64,000 bases of DNA, taken from positions 868,001-932,000 of the forward strand of contig NZ_JACBZS010000001.1 of the NCBI RefSeq assembly GCF_013408305.1. The letters are read 5' to 3'. Positions within the stretch are counted from its first letter, which is position 1; each line of letters begins with the position of its first letter. The notes beneath the pieces were generated by a model. It saw only the letters and a list, made by a program, of their open reading frames with translations, ran no database searches and was not told the origin of the DNA. The stretch is from Naumannella cuiyingiana (lineage in GTDB: Bacteria > Actinomycetota > Actinomycetes > Propionibacteriales > Propionibacteriaceae). Positions 25,533 to 33,818 of the stretch are shown piece after piece. The position numbers and the translations under genes are program-made.

Positions 25533-26399
25533 ATGGCCAGCGCAGACGATGAGGAGTCTCCGGTTCAGGTAGCCGCCCCGCCCGGCGGGCGCCTGCTCGC
25601 CATCGCGAAACGCGTCGCGGAGCATGCGCTCTGGGCCCGCGTCGCCCTGCAGCGGCGGGCCGAGGCGCGACAGGGCACCGCGGTGCGCCGACCGGTCCCG
25701 CGCAGCGTTGGCCCGACGGGTGTGCTGCCCAGCGACGCCGAGTGGCAGCGGGCGGTCGAGGAGGCCAAGCGGCTCCGGCTGCCGCTGCACCGCGATCTGC
25801 CCAAGAACTGGGACGCCCTCGGCGCCGTCGCGGCGGTGCTCCGCCTCGCCGACGACGGCACGCGCACGGCGCGGGTGATGGACGCGGGCAGCGCGCGATA
25901 CTCGCCGGTGCTGCCCTGGTTGCGACTGTACGGACTCGGGACCCAGCGGGACTCGCTGCTCGGGATCAATCTCGAGTTCGGCCTCGAGGTACGCCACGAC
26001 GGGGTGACCTTCCGACACGGTGACGTCACCGCCACGGAGCTGCCCGACGCATCGCTCGACGCCATCACCTGCATGTCCGTGATCGAGCACGGCGTACCGC
26101 TCGAGGCGTTCCTCCACGAGTCCGCGCGGGTTCTGCGCCCCGGCGGCATCCTCGTCGTGTCCACCGACTACGACGAGGTGCCCCCGGACACCACCGGGCG
26201 GACCGCGTACGGCGCAGAGGTCCGGATCTTCGGACCGGACGACATCGCAGACCTGGTCCTGCTGGCCGATGCGGCGGGTCTGGAGCTGGTGGGCGACCTG
26301 TCGAGCCCGGACTCGCTGACCCACCCCGAGCGCCCGGTGCACTGGACCCGGGTCGGCCTCGACTACACCTTCATCCTGCTCACCTTCCGCCGCCGCTGA
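25533..26399 (+). CDS. Class I SAM-dependent methyltransferase-like protein
   Basis: A 288-aa protein. After a basic and Ala-rich N-terminal ~75 residues, the Rossmann-like methyltransferase core is visible: RVMDAGSARYSPVLPWL (motif I region, with G-S rather than the common GxGxG), FRHGDVTATELPDASLDAITCMSVIEHG (motifs II-III), LHESARVLRPGGILVVSTDY (post-motif) and a C-terminal EVRIFGPDDIADLVLLADAAGL. The substrate is unknown. The VIEHG and LRPGG phrases resemble methyltransferases from glycan or glycopeptidolipid clusters. The atypical motif I lowers confidence in catalysis. A leaderless promoter precedes it. Confidence 0.7.
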   Translation: MASADDEESPVQVAAPPGGRLLAIAKRVAEHALWARVALQRRAEARQGTAVRRPVPRSVGPTGVLPSDAEWQRAVEEAKRLRLPLHRDLPKNWDALGAVAAVLRLADDGTRTARVMDAGSARYSPVLPWLRLYGLGTQRDSLLGINLEFGLEVRHDGVTFRHGDVTATELPDASLDAITCMSVIEHGVPLEAFLHESARVLRPGGILVVSTDYDEVPPDTTGRTAYGAEVRIFGPDDIADLVLLADAAGLELVGDLSSPDSLTHPERPVHWTRVGLDYTFILLTFRRR

Positions 26400-26472
26400 C
26401 GAATCCGCCGCCCGCCTGACGAGGCCCGCGGTCGAGCGCACGGCGGCCGCGCGGTCGCGGGACGTTCTTCGG

Positions 26473-26478
26473 TAGCCT
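26473..26478 (+). promoter_or_regulatory. -10 box of the mrp operon
   Basis: TAGCCT about 70 nt before the mrpA start. A leader with GAGAGGG as ribosome site is implied. Confidence 0.4.
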
Positions 26479-26548
26479 GTGCGCTCCCGAGGCCGGTCGT
26501 CACGCGATCCCCGGGGGCGTCCGAGAACCCGTCGACGAGAGGGCATCC

Positions 26549-29500
26549 GTGGCAGCGCTCATCGCCGTGCAGTTCGCGCTGGCCGCGCTCGCCCCCGCCC
26601 TCGTCCGAGTCCTGGGGCGGCGGGCGTACCTGCTGCTCGCGCTCGGCCCGCTCGTCGCATTCGTCTGGCTGGTCGCCCAGGCGCCCACCGTGCTGGCCGG
26701 AGGCTCGGTCGTCGAGTCTCTGCCGTGGATCCCGGCGCTCGCGATCGAGCTGTCGTTCCGGATGGGAACGCTGCAGTGGGTGCTCGCCCTGCTGGTCTCC
26801 GGCGTCGGCGCGCTGATCCTGGCGTACTGCCGGTGGTACTTCACCACCGCGGATCCCGCGGCACGCACCGGTGCCGTGCTCACCGCGTTCGCCGGCGCCA
26901 TGCTGGGTCTGGTTCTGGCCGACGACCTGATCGTGTTCTACATCTTCTGGGAGTTGACGACGGTCTTCTCCTACCTGCTGGTCGGGGGTCACAATCCCGG
27001 CCGCAGCGCGAACCGGCTGGCCGCCCTGACCGCGCTGATCGTGACCACCTTCGGTGGGCTGGCGATGCTGGTCGGGATCGTCATGCTCGGCGTCACCGCC
27101 GGCACGTTCCGGCTGTCCGGGGTGCTCGCATCCCCCGTCGTCCGCGCGGCCATCGACGATCCGGCCACGGCCTCGCCGATCGTGATCATCGCGGTGTTGT
27201 TGCTCCTGCTCGGCGCGCTGACCAAGTCCGCGCAGGTGCCCTTCCACTTCTGGCTGCCGGGCGCGATGGCGGCCCCGACGCCCGTCAGCGCGTACCTGCA
27301 CGCGGCAGCGATGGTCAAGGCCGGCGTCTATCTGGTGGCGCTGTTGTCGCCGTTCTTCGCGGGTCTGCCCGGCTGGCGGGAGATCCTGCTCACGCTCGGC
27401 GCCGTGACCATGGTCCTCGGCGCGTTGCGCGCCCTGCGGCAACACGACATCAAGGTGCTGCTCGCCTACGGCACCGTCAGTCAGCTCGGCTTCCTGATGT
27501 TCATGAATGGCCTCGGCACCCGCTCGGCCATGCTGGCCGGCGTGGGCATGATCATCTCCCACGCCTTGTTCAAGTCGGCGCTGTTCCTGATCGTCGGGGT
27601 CGTCGACCGCAGCGCCGGCAGCCGCGACATCCGCGAGCTGTCCGGCGTCGGGCGGGCGATGCCCGTGGTGTTGGTGGCGTCGGTGCTCGCCGGAGCGTCG
27701 ATGGCCGGCGTACCGCCGCTGATCGGCTTCACCACCAAGGAGAGCGCATTCGAGTCGTTGAGCTATCTGGTCGCGGGCTCGGACGGTACGCGGGTGCCGC
27801 CGCTGCCCGCGCTGGCGCTGACGGGCGCCCTGCTGTTCGGCTCGGCGCTCACGGTGGCGTACACGCTGCGGTTCCTCTGGGGCACCTTCGCCACCAAGAG
27901 CGCGGGCGAGGACGACTCCCCCGCCGACGGCCGCACCACCGCCTGCGCACCCCGCCCCGGCGGCTTCGTGGCGGCACCGTTGCTGCTGGCCGTCCTGTCG
28001 CTCGTCGGCGGCTTTCTCGGACCCCAACTGACCGCGGCACTCGAACCGTATGTCGCGCTGGGCCGGGTCGGCGAGCCGGGCCACGGGATCGCGCTCTGGC
28101 ACGGATTCGGCGCGCCGCTGGCGATGTCGGCCGCCGTGCTGGTGGTCGGCGGCCTGTTGTTCTGGACCCGGGGACGCGTCGAGCAGATGCACGGCTCGCT
28201 GCCCCGGGTGCCGGAGGCCGCCGACGTCTACCGGCTGATCATGCGCGGCGTGGACCGGATCGCGGTCGAGACGACCGCGCTCACCCAGCGCGGCTCGCTG
28301 CCCAACTACCTCGGCACGATCCTCGTGGTGGTCATCGCCGGACCAGGCCTGGTGCTGGCCACCACCCAGGTCTTTCCCGACCGGTTCGTGATCGCCACCT
28401 CGGCCGCCCAGGTCGTGGTCGGCGCGCTGACCATCGCGGCCGCGGTGATCGCCGCGAATGCACGCGGCCGGATGAAGGCGGTGGTCGCGGTCGGCGTGGT
28501 CGGCTACGGGGCGGCGCTGCTGTTCCTGCTGCACGGCGCCCCGGATCTGGCGCTGACCCAGGTCCTGGTGGAGACCGTGACGCTCGTCGTGCTGGTCCTG
28601 GTGATGCGCAAGTTGCCCCGCTCCTTCACCCATCGCCCGCGCAGCTCGGCTCGCTGGTGGCGAATCGCGGTGGCCGGCACGGCGGGCGTGGTGGTCGGCG
28701 GAATCGCCTTCTATGCCGCCGGTTCCCGGACCGCGGCGCCCGTCTCGGAGACCTACCCGACCTATGCCTACGAGTTCGGCTACGGCGACAACATCGTCAA
28801 CATCACCCTGGTCGACATCCGCTCCTGGGACACCCTCGGCGAGATCGCCGTGCTCGCGGTGGCCGCCACGGGCGTGGCCAGCCTGATCTTCCTGCGTACC
28901 CGCAATGCGCGGCTGACCACACCGGACCGGACCCGGGCGACTCGGCGCGAGCGGCGTCGGCGCGCCGCACAGGGGCCGACGGTCTGGCTGCGCGGCGGCG
29001 TCGCCTTGTCGCCGGCCAACCGATCGGTCGTCTTCGAGGTCGTCACCCGGCTGCTGTTCGGGGTGATGATGGTCGTCTCGATCTACTTCCTGATCGCGGG
29101 CCACAACGACCCCGGCGGCGGGTTCGCGGGCGGCCTGGTCGCCGGCCTGGCCCTGGCGATCCGCTACCTGGCGGGCGGCCGCGACGAGCTGGACGAGGCC
29201 GCGCCGGTGAACGCGGGCACGGTCCTCGGGAGCGGCCTGCTGCTCGCCGGGGCGAGCGTGTTGGCGCCGGCGCTGTGGGGCGGCCGGATCGGCCAGTCCT
29301 ACAAGATCGACCTGACCATCGAGCCGCTGATCTCGGTGGCCACCCCGTTCGGGCAGTTGCCGATCCTCGGCGAGCCCTATCTGGTCACGTCGATGATCTT
29401 CGACATCGGCGTCTACCTGGTGGTGGTCGGCGTGATGCTGGATCTGATCCGCAGCCTCGGCTCGGGGATCGACCAGCACGAGGCCGAGGACAACACCCCC

Positions 29501-29557
29501 GGCCCGCGCACCACCGGGCCGCGGGCCTATGCGGCCAGTCTGGAGGGTGATCGATGA
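26549..29557 (+). CDS. mrpA: Na+/H+ antiporter subunit MrpA with fused MrpB domain
   Basis: A 1002-aa polytopic protein, first gene of a six-gene Mrp operon that exchanges cytoplasmic Na+ (or K+/Ca2+) for protons. The NuoL-like part has VFYIFWELTTVFSYLLVG with the key Glu, the antiporter-family Lys/His helices (TKSAQVPFHFWLPGAMAAPTPVSAYLHAAAMVKAGVYL) and a C-terminal MrpA extension. From about residue 830 an MrpB-like module begins: VVFEVVTRLLFGVMMVVSIYFLIAGHNDPGGGFAGGLVAG. No separate mrpB exists, so A and B are fused as in many actinobacteria. GTG 26549 follows GAGAGGG. The mrpC start overlaps its stop by 4 bp. Confidence 0.93.
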   Translation: MAALIAVQFALAALAPALVRVLGRRAYLLLALGPLVAFVWLVAQAPTVLAGGSVVESLPWIPALAIELSFRMGTLQWVLALLVSGVGALILAYCRWYFTTADPAARTGAVLTAFAGAMLGLVLADDLIVFYIFWELTTVFSYLLVGGHNPGRSANRLAALTALIVTTFGGLAMLVGIVMLGVTAGTFRLSGVLASPVVRAAIDDPATASPIVIIAVLLLLLGALTKSAQVPFHFWLPGAMAAPTPVSAYLHAAAMVKAGVYLVALLSPFFAGLPGWREILLTLGAVTMVLGALRALRQHDIKVLLAYGTVSQLGFLMFMNGLGTRSAMLAGVGMIISHALFKSALFLIVGVVDRSAGSRDIRELSGVGRAMPVVLVASVLAGASMAGVPPLIGFTTKESAFESLSYLVAGSDGTRVPPLPALALTGALLFGSALTVAYTLRFLWGTFATKSAGEDDSPADGRTTACAPRPGGFVAAPLLLAVLSLVGGFLGPQLTAALEPYVALGRVGEPGHGIALWHGFGAPLAMSAAVLVVGGLLFWTRGRVEQMHGSLPRVPEAADVYRLIMRGVDRIAVETTALTQRGSLPNYLGTILVVVIAGPGLVLATTQVFPDRFVIATSAAQVVVGALTIAAAVIAANARGRMKAVVAVGVVGYGAALLFLLHGAPDLALTQVLVETVTLVVLVLVMRKLPRSFTHRPRSSARWWRIAVAGTAGVVVGGIAFYAAGSRTAAPVSETYPTYAYEFGYGDNIVNITLVDIRSWDTLGEIAVLAVAATGVASLIFLRTRNARLTTPDRTRATRRERRRRAAQGPTVWLRGGVALSPANRSVVFEVVTRLLFGVMMVVSIYFLIAGHNDPGGGFAGGLVAGLALAIRYLAGGRDELDEAAPVNAGTVLGSGLLLAGASVLAPALWGGRIGQSYKIDLTIEPLISVATPFGQLPILGEPYLVTSMIFDIGVYLVVVGVMLDLIRSLGSGIDQHEAEDNTPGPRTTGPRAYAASLEGDR

Positions 29558-30129
29558 TCAATCCCGACATGGCGCCCAACCTGACCCTGGTCATCTGTGG
29601 CGCCGCGCTGTTCGCGGCCGGCGCCTATCTGATGCTGGAGCGGTCGCTGACCCGGATCCTGATCGGCCTGCTGATCGCCGGCAACGGGATCAATCTGTTG
29701 TTCCTGGTGGCCTCCGGGCGAGGCGGCGGCGCGCCGCTGATCGGGCGTACCCCGGCGGAGGAGATGAGCGATCCGCTGCCGCAGGCGATGGTGCTGACCG
29801 CGATCGTGATCACCCTCGGTACGGCCGCGTTCGTGCTCACCCTGGCCTACCGCAGCTTCCAGCTCGACGGCAATGACGACGTGCCCGACGATGTCGAGGA
29901 CGCCCAGATCCGGCGCCTGGCCCGGGCCGATCTTGCTTCCCAGTCCTTCGACGAGCCCGACTCCTCGCTGCCCTCGGAGGACGAGCGGGTGATCGTCTCC
30001 GAGGAGCCGCCCCCCGAGGACGATGAGCCCGAGAACGATGAGCCCGAGAACGACGAGCCCGAGAACGACGAGCCCGAGAACGACGAGCCCGAGAACGACG
30101 AGGACCCGGCGAAGGAGGACGAGCGGTGA
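29554..30129 (+). CDS. mrpC: Na+/H+ antiporter subunit MrpC with acidic repeat tail
   Basis: A 191-aa NuoK-like subunit. Residues 1-105 are the family core with three helices (LVICGAALFAAGAYLMLERSLTRILIGLLIAGNGINLLF and DPLPQAMVLTAIVITLGTAAFVL, containing the conserved Pro-Gln-Ala-x-x-LTAIVI motif). Normal MrpC ends at about 115-125 residues. Here an extra ~70-residue acidic cytoplasmic tail follows, containing five DEPEN units (residues 157-181) and ending in AKEDER. The tail should be disordered and strongly negative. It overlaps mrpA and mrpD by 4 bp each. Confidence 0.9.
   Translation: MINPDMAPNLTLVICGAALFAAGAYLMLERSLTRILIGLLIAGNGINLLFLVASGRGGGAPLIGRTPAEEMSDPLPQAMVLTAIVITLGTAAFVLTLAYRSFQLDGNDDVPDDVEDAQIRRLARADLASQSFDEPDSSLPSEDERVIVSEEPPPEDDEPENDEPENDEPENDEPENDEPENDEDPAKEDER
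30022..30096 (+). repeat. Five 15-bp in-frame tandem repeats (DEPEN)
   Basis: Units at 30022, 30037, 30052, 30067 and 30082 follow GAYGAGCCCGAGAAC. They encode the acidic tail of MrpC. The only differences are GAT versus GAC, pointing to recent expansion. Confidence 0.9.
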
Positions 30130-31658
30130 ACAATCTGCTTCCGCTGCCGGTCCTGCTGCCGCTGCTGGGCGCCGGCCTGGCGCTGGCGCTGAGCCGCTGG
30201 CCGCGGGCCCAGCGCGCCGTCTCCGTGGTGGTCCTGCTGGCCGTGCTGATCATCGAGGGATTCCTGATCGGGATCACCGACCGGACCGGACCGATGTCGC
30301 TGTGGATCGGCGCCTGGCCCGAGCCGCTCGGCCTGGCCCTGGTGATCGACCGGTTCTCGGCGCTGATGTTGTTCGTCTCCTCGCTGGTCGCGTTCACCGT
30401 GCTGGTGTTCTCGATCGGCACCGACCTCGAGGCCCGCAAGCGCGAGACGCCGGTCTCGATCTACCACCCGACCTTCCTGGTGCTCGCGGCGGGCGTCTCG
30501 GCCGCGTTCAGTTCCGGCGACCTGTTCAACCTGTTCGTCGGGTTCGAGATCTTGCTGTTCGCTTCCTACGTGCTGCTCACCCTCGGCGGCACCGGCGAGC
30601 GGGTCCGCGCCGGCAGCACCTATGTCGTGGTCAACCTGATGTCCTCGTTGCTCTTCCTGATCGCGATCGCGGTCGTCTATGCCGCGACCGGCACGGTCAA
30701 CTTCGCGCAGTTGTCGCTGCGCTTCGCCGAGCTGCCGGGACCGCTGCAACTGATCCTGCAGTTGCTGTTGCTGGTGGTGTTCTCGATCAAGGCCGCGGTC
30801 TTCCCGCTCTCGGCGTGGCTGCCGGACTCCTACCCGACCGCGCCCGCGCCGGTCACCGCCGTCTTCGCGGGATTGCTGACCAAGGTCGGCGTGTACGCCA
30901 TCATCCGTACCCAGACCACGCTGTTCCCCGACTCGCCGCTGACCGTGCCGCTGATGTGGGCGGCGCTGCTGACGATGATCGTCGGCATCCTCGGGGCGGT
31001 CGCCCAGTCCGAGATCAAACGAATGCTGTCCTTCACCCTGGTCAGCCACATCGGCTACATGATCTTCGGGGTCGCGCTCGCCTCCGTGGCCGGGTACGCC
31101 GGCGCGATCTTCTACACCGCCCACCACATCACCATCCAGACCACCCTGTTCCTGGTCACCGGGCTGATCGAGCGGCGCGGCGGCAGCACCTCGCTGAACC
31201 GGCTCGGCGGCCTCGCCGCCCTGTCGCCGGTGCTCGGGGTGTTGTTCTTCGTGCCGGCGATGAACCTCGCCGGCATCCCGCCGTTGTCGGGCTTCGTCGG
31301 CAAGGTGGGCCTGCTCGGCGCCGGAGTGGCCAACGGCACGCCGTTGGCGTACCTGCTCGTCGCCGGAGGCGTCCTGACCAGCCTGCTCACCCTGTACGCG
31401 ATGGCCAAGGTCTGGAATCGCGCGTTCTGGCGCGAGGTGCCCGAGGAGGTCCGCACCGGCGGGGCGTCGCTGACGATCCGGCGCCGCGGGGTACGCCTGC
31501 CGCTCGGGATGGTGGTGACCGCGGGCTTCCTGGTGCTGGTCGGCCTCGGGATCACCTTCATCGCGGGACCCCTCTACGGCTACTCCGAGCGCGCCGCACA
31601 GGACCTGCTCGCGGTCACGCCGTACCTGGAGTCCGTCCTCCCCCCGGGGGTGCGCTGA
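30126..31658 (+). CDS. mrpD: Na+/H+ antiporter subunit MrpD
   Basis: A 510-aa NuoM/NuoL-like membrane subunit with about 14 helices. Recognisable segments are SAAFSSGDLFNLFVGFEILLFASYVLL (conserved Glu of the proton path), SIKAAVFPLSAWLPDSYPTAPAPVTAVFAGLLTKVGVYAI (Lys/Pro-broken helix and catalytic Lys region) and SEIKRMLSFTLVSHIGYMIFG. ATG or GTG overlap: it begins with GTG 30126 within the mrpC stop (GTGA). The following mrpE shares one base with its stop (TGATG). Confidence 0.93.
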   Translation: MNNLLPLPVLLPLLGAGLALALSRWPRAQRAVSVVVLLAVLIIEGFLIGITDRTGPMSLWIGAWPEPLGLALVIDRFSALMLFVSSLVAFTVLVFSIGTDLEARKRETPVSIYHPTFLVLAAGVSAAFSSGDLFNLFVGFEILLFASYVLLTLGGTGERVRAGSTYVVVNLMSSLLFLIAIAVVYAATGTVNFAQLSLRFAELPGPLQLILQLLLLVVFSIKAAVFPLSAWLPDSYPTAPAPVTAVFAGLLTKVGVYAIIRTQTTLFPDSPLTVPLMWAALLTMIVGILGAVAQSEIKRMLSFTLVSHIGYMIFGVALASVAGYAGAIFYTAHHITIQTTLFLVTGLIERRGGSTSLNRLGGLAALSPVLGVLFFVPAMNLAGIPPLSGFVGKVGLLGAGVANGTPLAYLLVAGGVLTSLLTLYAMAKVWNRAFWREVPEEVRTGGASLTIRRRGVRLPLGMVVTAGFLVLVGLGITFIAGPLYGYSERAAQDLLAVTPYLESVLPPGVR

Positions 31659-32254
31659 TGAGCGAACGGGAGCCGAACACCGACCCGGCGAACCCGGCGC
31701 TGCCGCCGCGGCGCAGCGGATTGCAGTGGCGCACGATTCTGGCGCTGGCGATCGTCTGGATGGTGCTGTGGGGCGACCTGTCGATCTTCGCCGCGCTGAT
31801 GGGCCTGCTGGTCGGCCTGATCATCACGCTGGCATTCCCGATGCCACCGGTACGCTTCGCCGGCCGCTTCCGGCCGTTTCGGGTGGCGTGGCTGCTGGTG
31901 CGGCTGCTCGGATCGCTGACCGTGGCCAGCATCGACGTGATCCGCGCGATCCTGCGACCCGGACCCCCGTTGCACAGCGGCATCATCCGGGTGCCGCTGC
32001 GCGTCGATGACGACCTGTACGAGGCGCTGGTCAGCGAGCTGGCCTCGTTGGTCCCCGGGTCGTTGGTGATCGAGGCCCGGCGGTCGAACCGCACCCTCTA
32101 TCTGCACGTGCTCGAGGCCACGTCGGCAGACGACCTGGCACAGGCGCGGCTCCAGGTGCGGCGCGCCGAGGATGCGGTGCTGGCGGCATTCGGCAGCCGC
32201 GAGGAGCAGGCCGCGATCCGGCAATCGCCCGGCGACGAGGAGGAGGCCCCATGA
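31658..32254 (+). CDS. mrpE: Na+/H+ antiporter subunit MrpE
   Basis: A 198-aa MrpE. Two or three N-terminal helices (ILALAIVWMVLWGDLSIFAALMGLLVGLIITLAFP) are followed by the family cytoplasmic domain with VRLLGSLTVASIDVIRAILRP, LVSELASLVPGSLVIEA and LYLHVLEA. It is required for assembly or activity of the Mrp complex rather than ion conduction itself. The start ATG 31658 shares one base with the mrpD stop. The stop overlaps the mrpF start by 4 bp. Confidence 0.92.
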   Translation: MSEREPNTDPANPALPPRRSGLQWRTILALAIVWMVLWGDLSIFAALMGLLVGLIITLAFPMPPVRFAGRFRPFRVAWLLVRLLGSLTVASIDVIRAILRPGPPLHSGIIRVPLRVDDDLYEALVSELASLVPGSLVIEARRSNRTLYLHVLEATSADDLAQARLQVRRAEDAVLAAFGSREEQAAIRQSPGDEEEAP

Positions 32255-32577
32255 TCGTCACGGTGATCATCGCGGTGGCCGCCGCGATGCTGAGCGCCGC
32301 CGCCGTGCTCACCCTGTTCCGGCTGGCCCGGGGACCGAGCACCCTCGACCGGGTGGTCGCCGGCGATGTGGTGATCGCGATCCTGATCTGTGGCCTCGCG
32401 CTGGAAGCGGCGCTGAATCGGCACGTCACCACGCTGCCCGTCATCCTCGTGCTCGCGCTGCTCGGCTTCGCCGGCTCGCTGAGCGTCGCCCGGTTCGCCG
32501 CCGACCGTGACCAGGCGATCTCCTGGCGCGATCCCGACGGTGGCAACGAGGGCCGCGGCTGGGAGGACCAGCGATGA
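32251..32577 (+). CDS. mrpF: Na+/H+ antiporter subunit MrpF
   Basis: A 108-aa, three-helix subunit. The core matches the family: RLARGPSTLDRVVAGDVVIAILICGLAL with the conserved R-G-P-(S/T)-x-x-D-R-V-x-x-x-D. The ~20-residue tail DQAISWRDPDGGNEGRGWEDQR is hydrophilic and longer than usual. It overlaps mrpE and mrpG by 4 bp each. Confidence 0.92.
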   Translation: MIVTVIIAVAAAMLSAAAVLTLFRLARGPSTLDRVVAGDVVIAILICGLALEAALNRHVTTLPVILVLALLGFAGSLSVARFAADRDQAISWRDPDGGNEGRGWEDQR

Positions 32578-33047
32578 ACGCCGTCCTCGACATCGCCGGC
32601 GCCCTGCTGTTGCTCGCCGGTTCCTTCCTCTGCCTGACCGCGGCCATCGGGCTGGTCCGGCTACCGGACGTGCTGACCCGGATGCACGCGGCCACCAAGC
32701 CCCAGACCCTCGGCCTGCTGTGCGTGCTCGCCGGGCTCGGCCTGACCTTGCGCGAACCGCGGGTGATCGGCGTGATGGTGCTGGCGATGCTGCTGCAACT
32801 GGCGACCGCGCCGGTGGCGGCGCACATGGTCGGGCGGACCGCGTACCGCACCCATCAGTTCCGCGACGATCTGCTGGACGTCGACGACCTGGCCGAGGAC
32901 CTGTCCCGGGCCGGCTTCGAGCTGGTGGAAACGCCCGTCGACGAGCCCGCCGGGGACGGCGAGACCGCGCCCACCCACGATCCCGAGCGGCATCGCACCC
33001 GTTGGCGCCCCGCGGGCCGTGACGGCGCCGACGACCCGGCCGGTTAG
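32574..33047 (+). CDS. mrpG: Na+/H+ antiporter subunit MrpG
   Basis: A 157-aa MrpG, last gene of the operon. The three-helix core has LLLLAGSFLCLTAAIGLVRLPDVLTRMHAATKPQTLGLL, containing the family G-x-x-R-x-P-D-x-x-x-R-x-H-A-x-x-K motif. After the third helix (VMVLAMLLQLATAPVAAHMVGRTAY) comes a ~60-residue acidic and polar tail (DDLLDVDDLAEDL, then PTHDPERHRT). As in mrpC and mrpF, the tails of the small subunits are extended. A leaderless SDR promoter overlaps its stop. Confidence 0.9.
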   Translation: MNAVLDIAGALLLLAGSFLCLTAAIGLVRLPDVLTRMHAATKPQTLGLLCVLAGLGLTLREPRVIGVMVLAMLLQLATAPVAAHMVGRTAYRTHQFRDDLLDVDDLAEDLSRAGFELVETPVDEPAGDGETAPTHDPERHRTRWRPAGRDGADDPAG

Positions 33048-33050
33048 GTT
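33045..33050 (+). promoter_or_regulatory. -10 box of the SDR gene (leaderless)
   Basis: TAGGTT overlaps the mrpG stop codon. Six nt then ATG 33057. The SDR can therefore be transcribed independently of mrp. Confidence 0.6.
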
Positions 33051-33056
33051 GGAACC

Positions 33057-33767
33057 ATGACTGCGACGGCACGCGACACGTCTCGACCCACCGCGCTCGT
33101 CACCGGGGGCACCCGCGGCATCGGGCTGGCCATTGCCCGCGATCTGGGCCGCGATCACCGCGTGCTGATCGGCGGGCGCGACCCCGAGGCGGCGGCACGG
33201 GTCGCCGCCGAGCTGCCCGATGCCGGCGTCTTCGTCGCCGACCTGGCCGACGAGGAGTCCACGCGGCAAGCTGCTGCCGGGATCGACCGGCTCGACGTGC
33301 TGGTGCACTCGGCCGGAATCTCGAACCTGGCGATCGTCGAGGACGCCAGCCGCGAGGACTGGCGGACGATCATGGAGTTGAACGTGATCGCGGTCGCCGA
33401 CCTGACCCGCGACCTGCTGCCGGCCCTGCGGGCCGCGGGCGGCCAGGTAATCATGATCAACTCGGGGTCCGGGCTGATGGCCGGCCGCGGCGGGGCGATG
33501 TACTCGGCCTCGAAGTTCGCGCTGACGGCACTGACCGACTCGCTGCGCGAACAGGTCCGCGGCGAGGTGCGGGTGGCGAGCATCCATCCGGGGCGGGTCG
33601 ACACCGACATGCAACGAGAGATCCAGCACCAGCGAGGAAATACCGGCTACCGGGGCGATGAGTACCTGCGCCCGGAGTCCGTCGCGGCCGCCGTCCGGGC
33701 CGCGGTCGATGCCTCTCCCGACGCGATGGTCGAGTCGGTCTCGATCCGCCCGGTATACACCGGCTGA
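33057..33767 (+). CDS. Short-chain dehydrogenase/reductase
   Basis: A 236-aa classical SDR. The cofactor loop is TGGTRGIG (16-23), the NNAG-equivalent is HSAGIS, and the catalytic set is IMINSGSG (Ser) with YSASK (Tyr, Lys). An Arg after the second strand (IGGRDPEA) suggests NADP(H) preference. The C-terminal substrate loop HPGRVDTDMQREIQHQ is typical of uncharacterised actinobacterial SDRs. The substrate is not evident. Ends next to a tandem duplication that copies its last codons and stop. Confidence 0.85.
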   Translation: MTATARDTSRPTALVTGGTRGIGLAIARDLGRDHRVLIGGRDPEAAARVAAELPDAGVFVADLADEESTRQAAAGIDRLDVLVHSAGISNLAIVEDASREDWRTIMELNVIAVADLTRDLLPALRAAGGQVIMINSGSGLMAGRGGAMYSASKFALTALTDSLREQVRGEVRVASIHPGRVDTDMQREIQHQRGNTGYRGDEYLRPESVAAAVRAAVDASPDAMVESVSIRPVYTG

Positions 33768-33814
33768 GCCGGGTCGGCCGCCCGGTCCACACCGGCTGAG
33801 CCGGGTCGGCCGCC
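33751..33814 (+). repeat. 32-bp tandem duplication spanning the SDR stop codon
   Basis: Unit 1 (33751-33782) and unit 2 (33783-33814) differ at two bases. Each contains CACCGGCTGAGCCGG, i.e. the final Thr-Gly codons, the TGA stop and a 5-bp hairpin around it, followed by CCGGG and CCCGG arms. It may double as the terminator between the SDR and the convergent carboxylase gene. Confidence 0.85.
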
Positions 33815-33818
33815 CGGA

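Noticed and set aside
26363-29479. 1038-aa minus-strand ORF opposite mrpA
   Set aside because: Composition (His/Asp/Gln/Arg-rich, no hydrophobic segments) is that of a shadow frame. The plus-strand MrpA is unmistakable.
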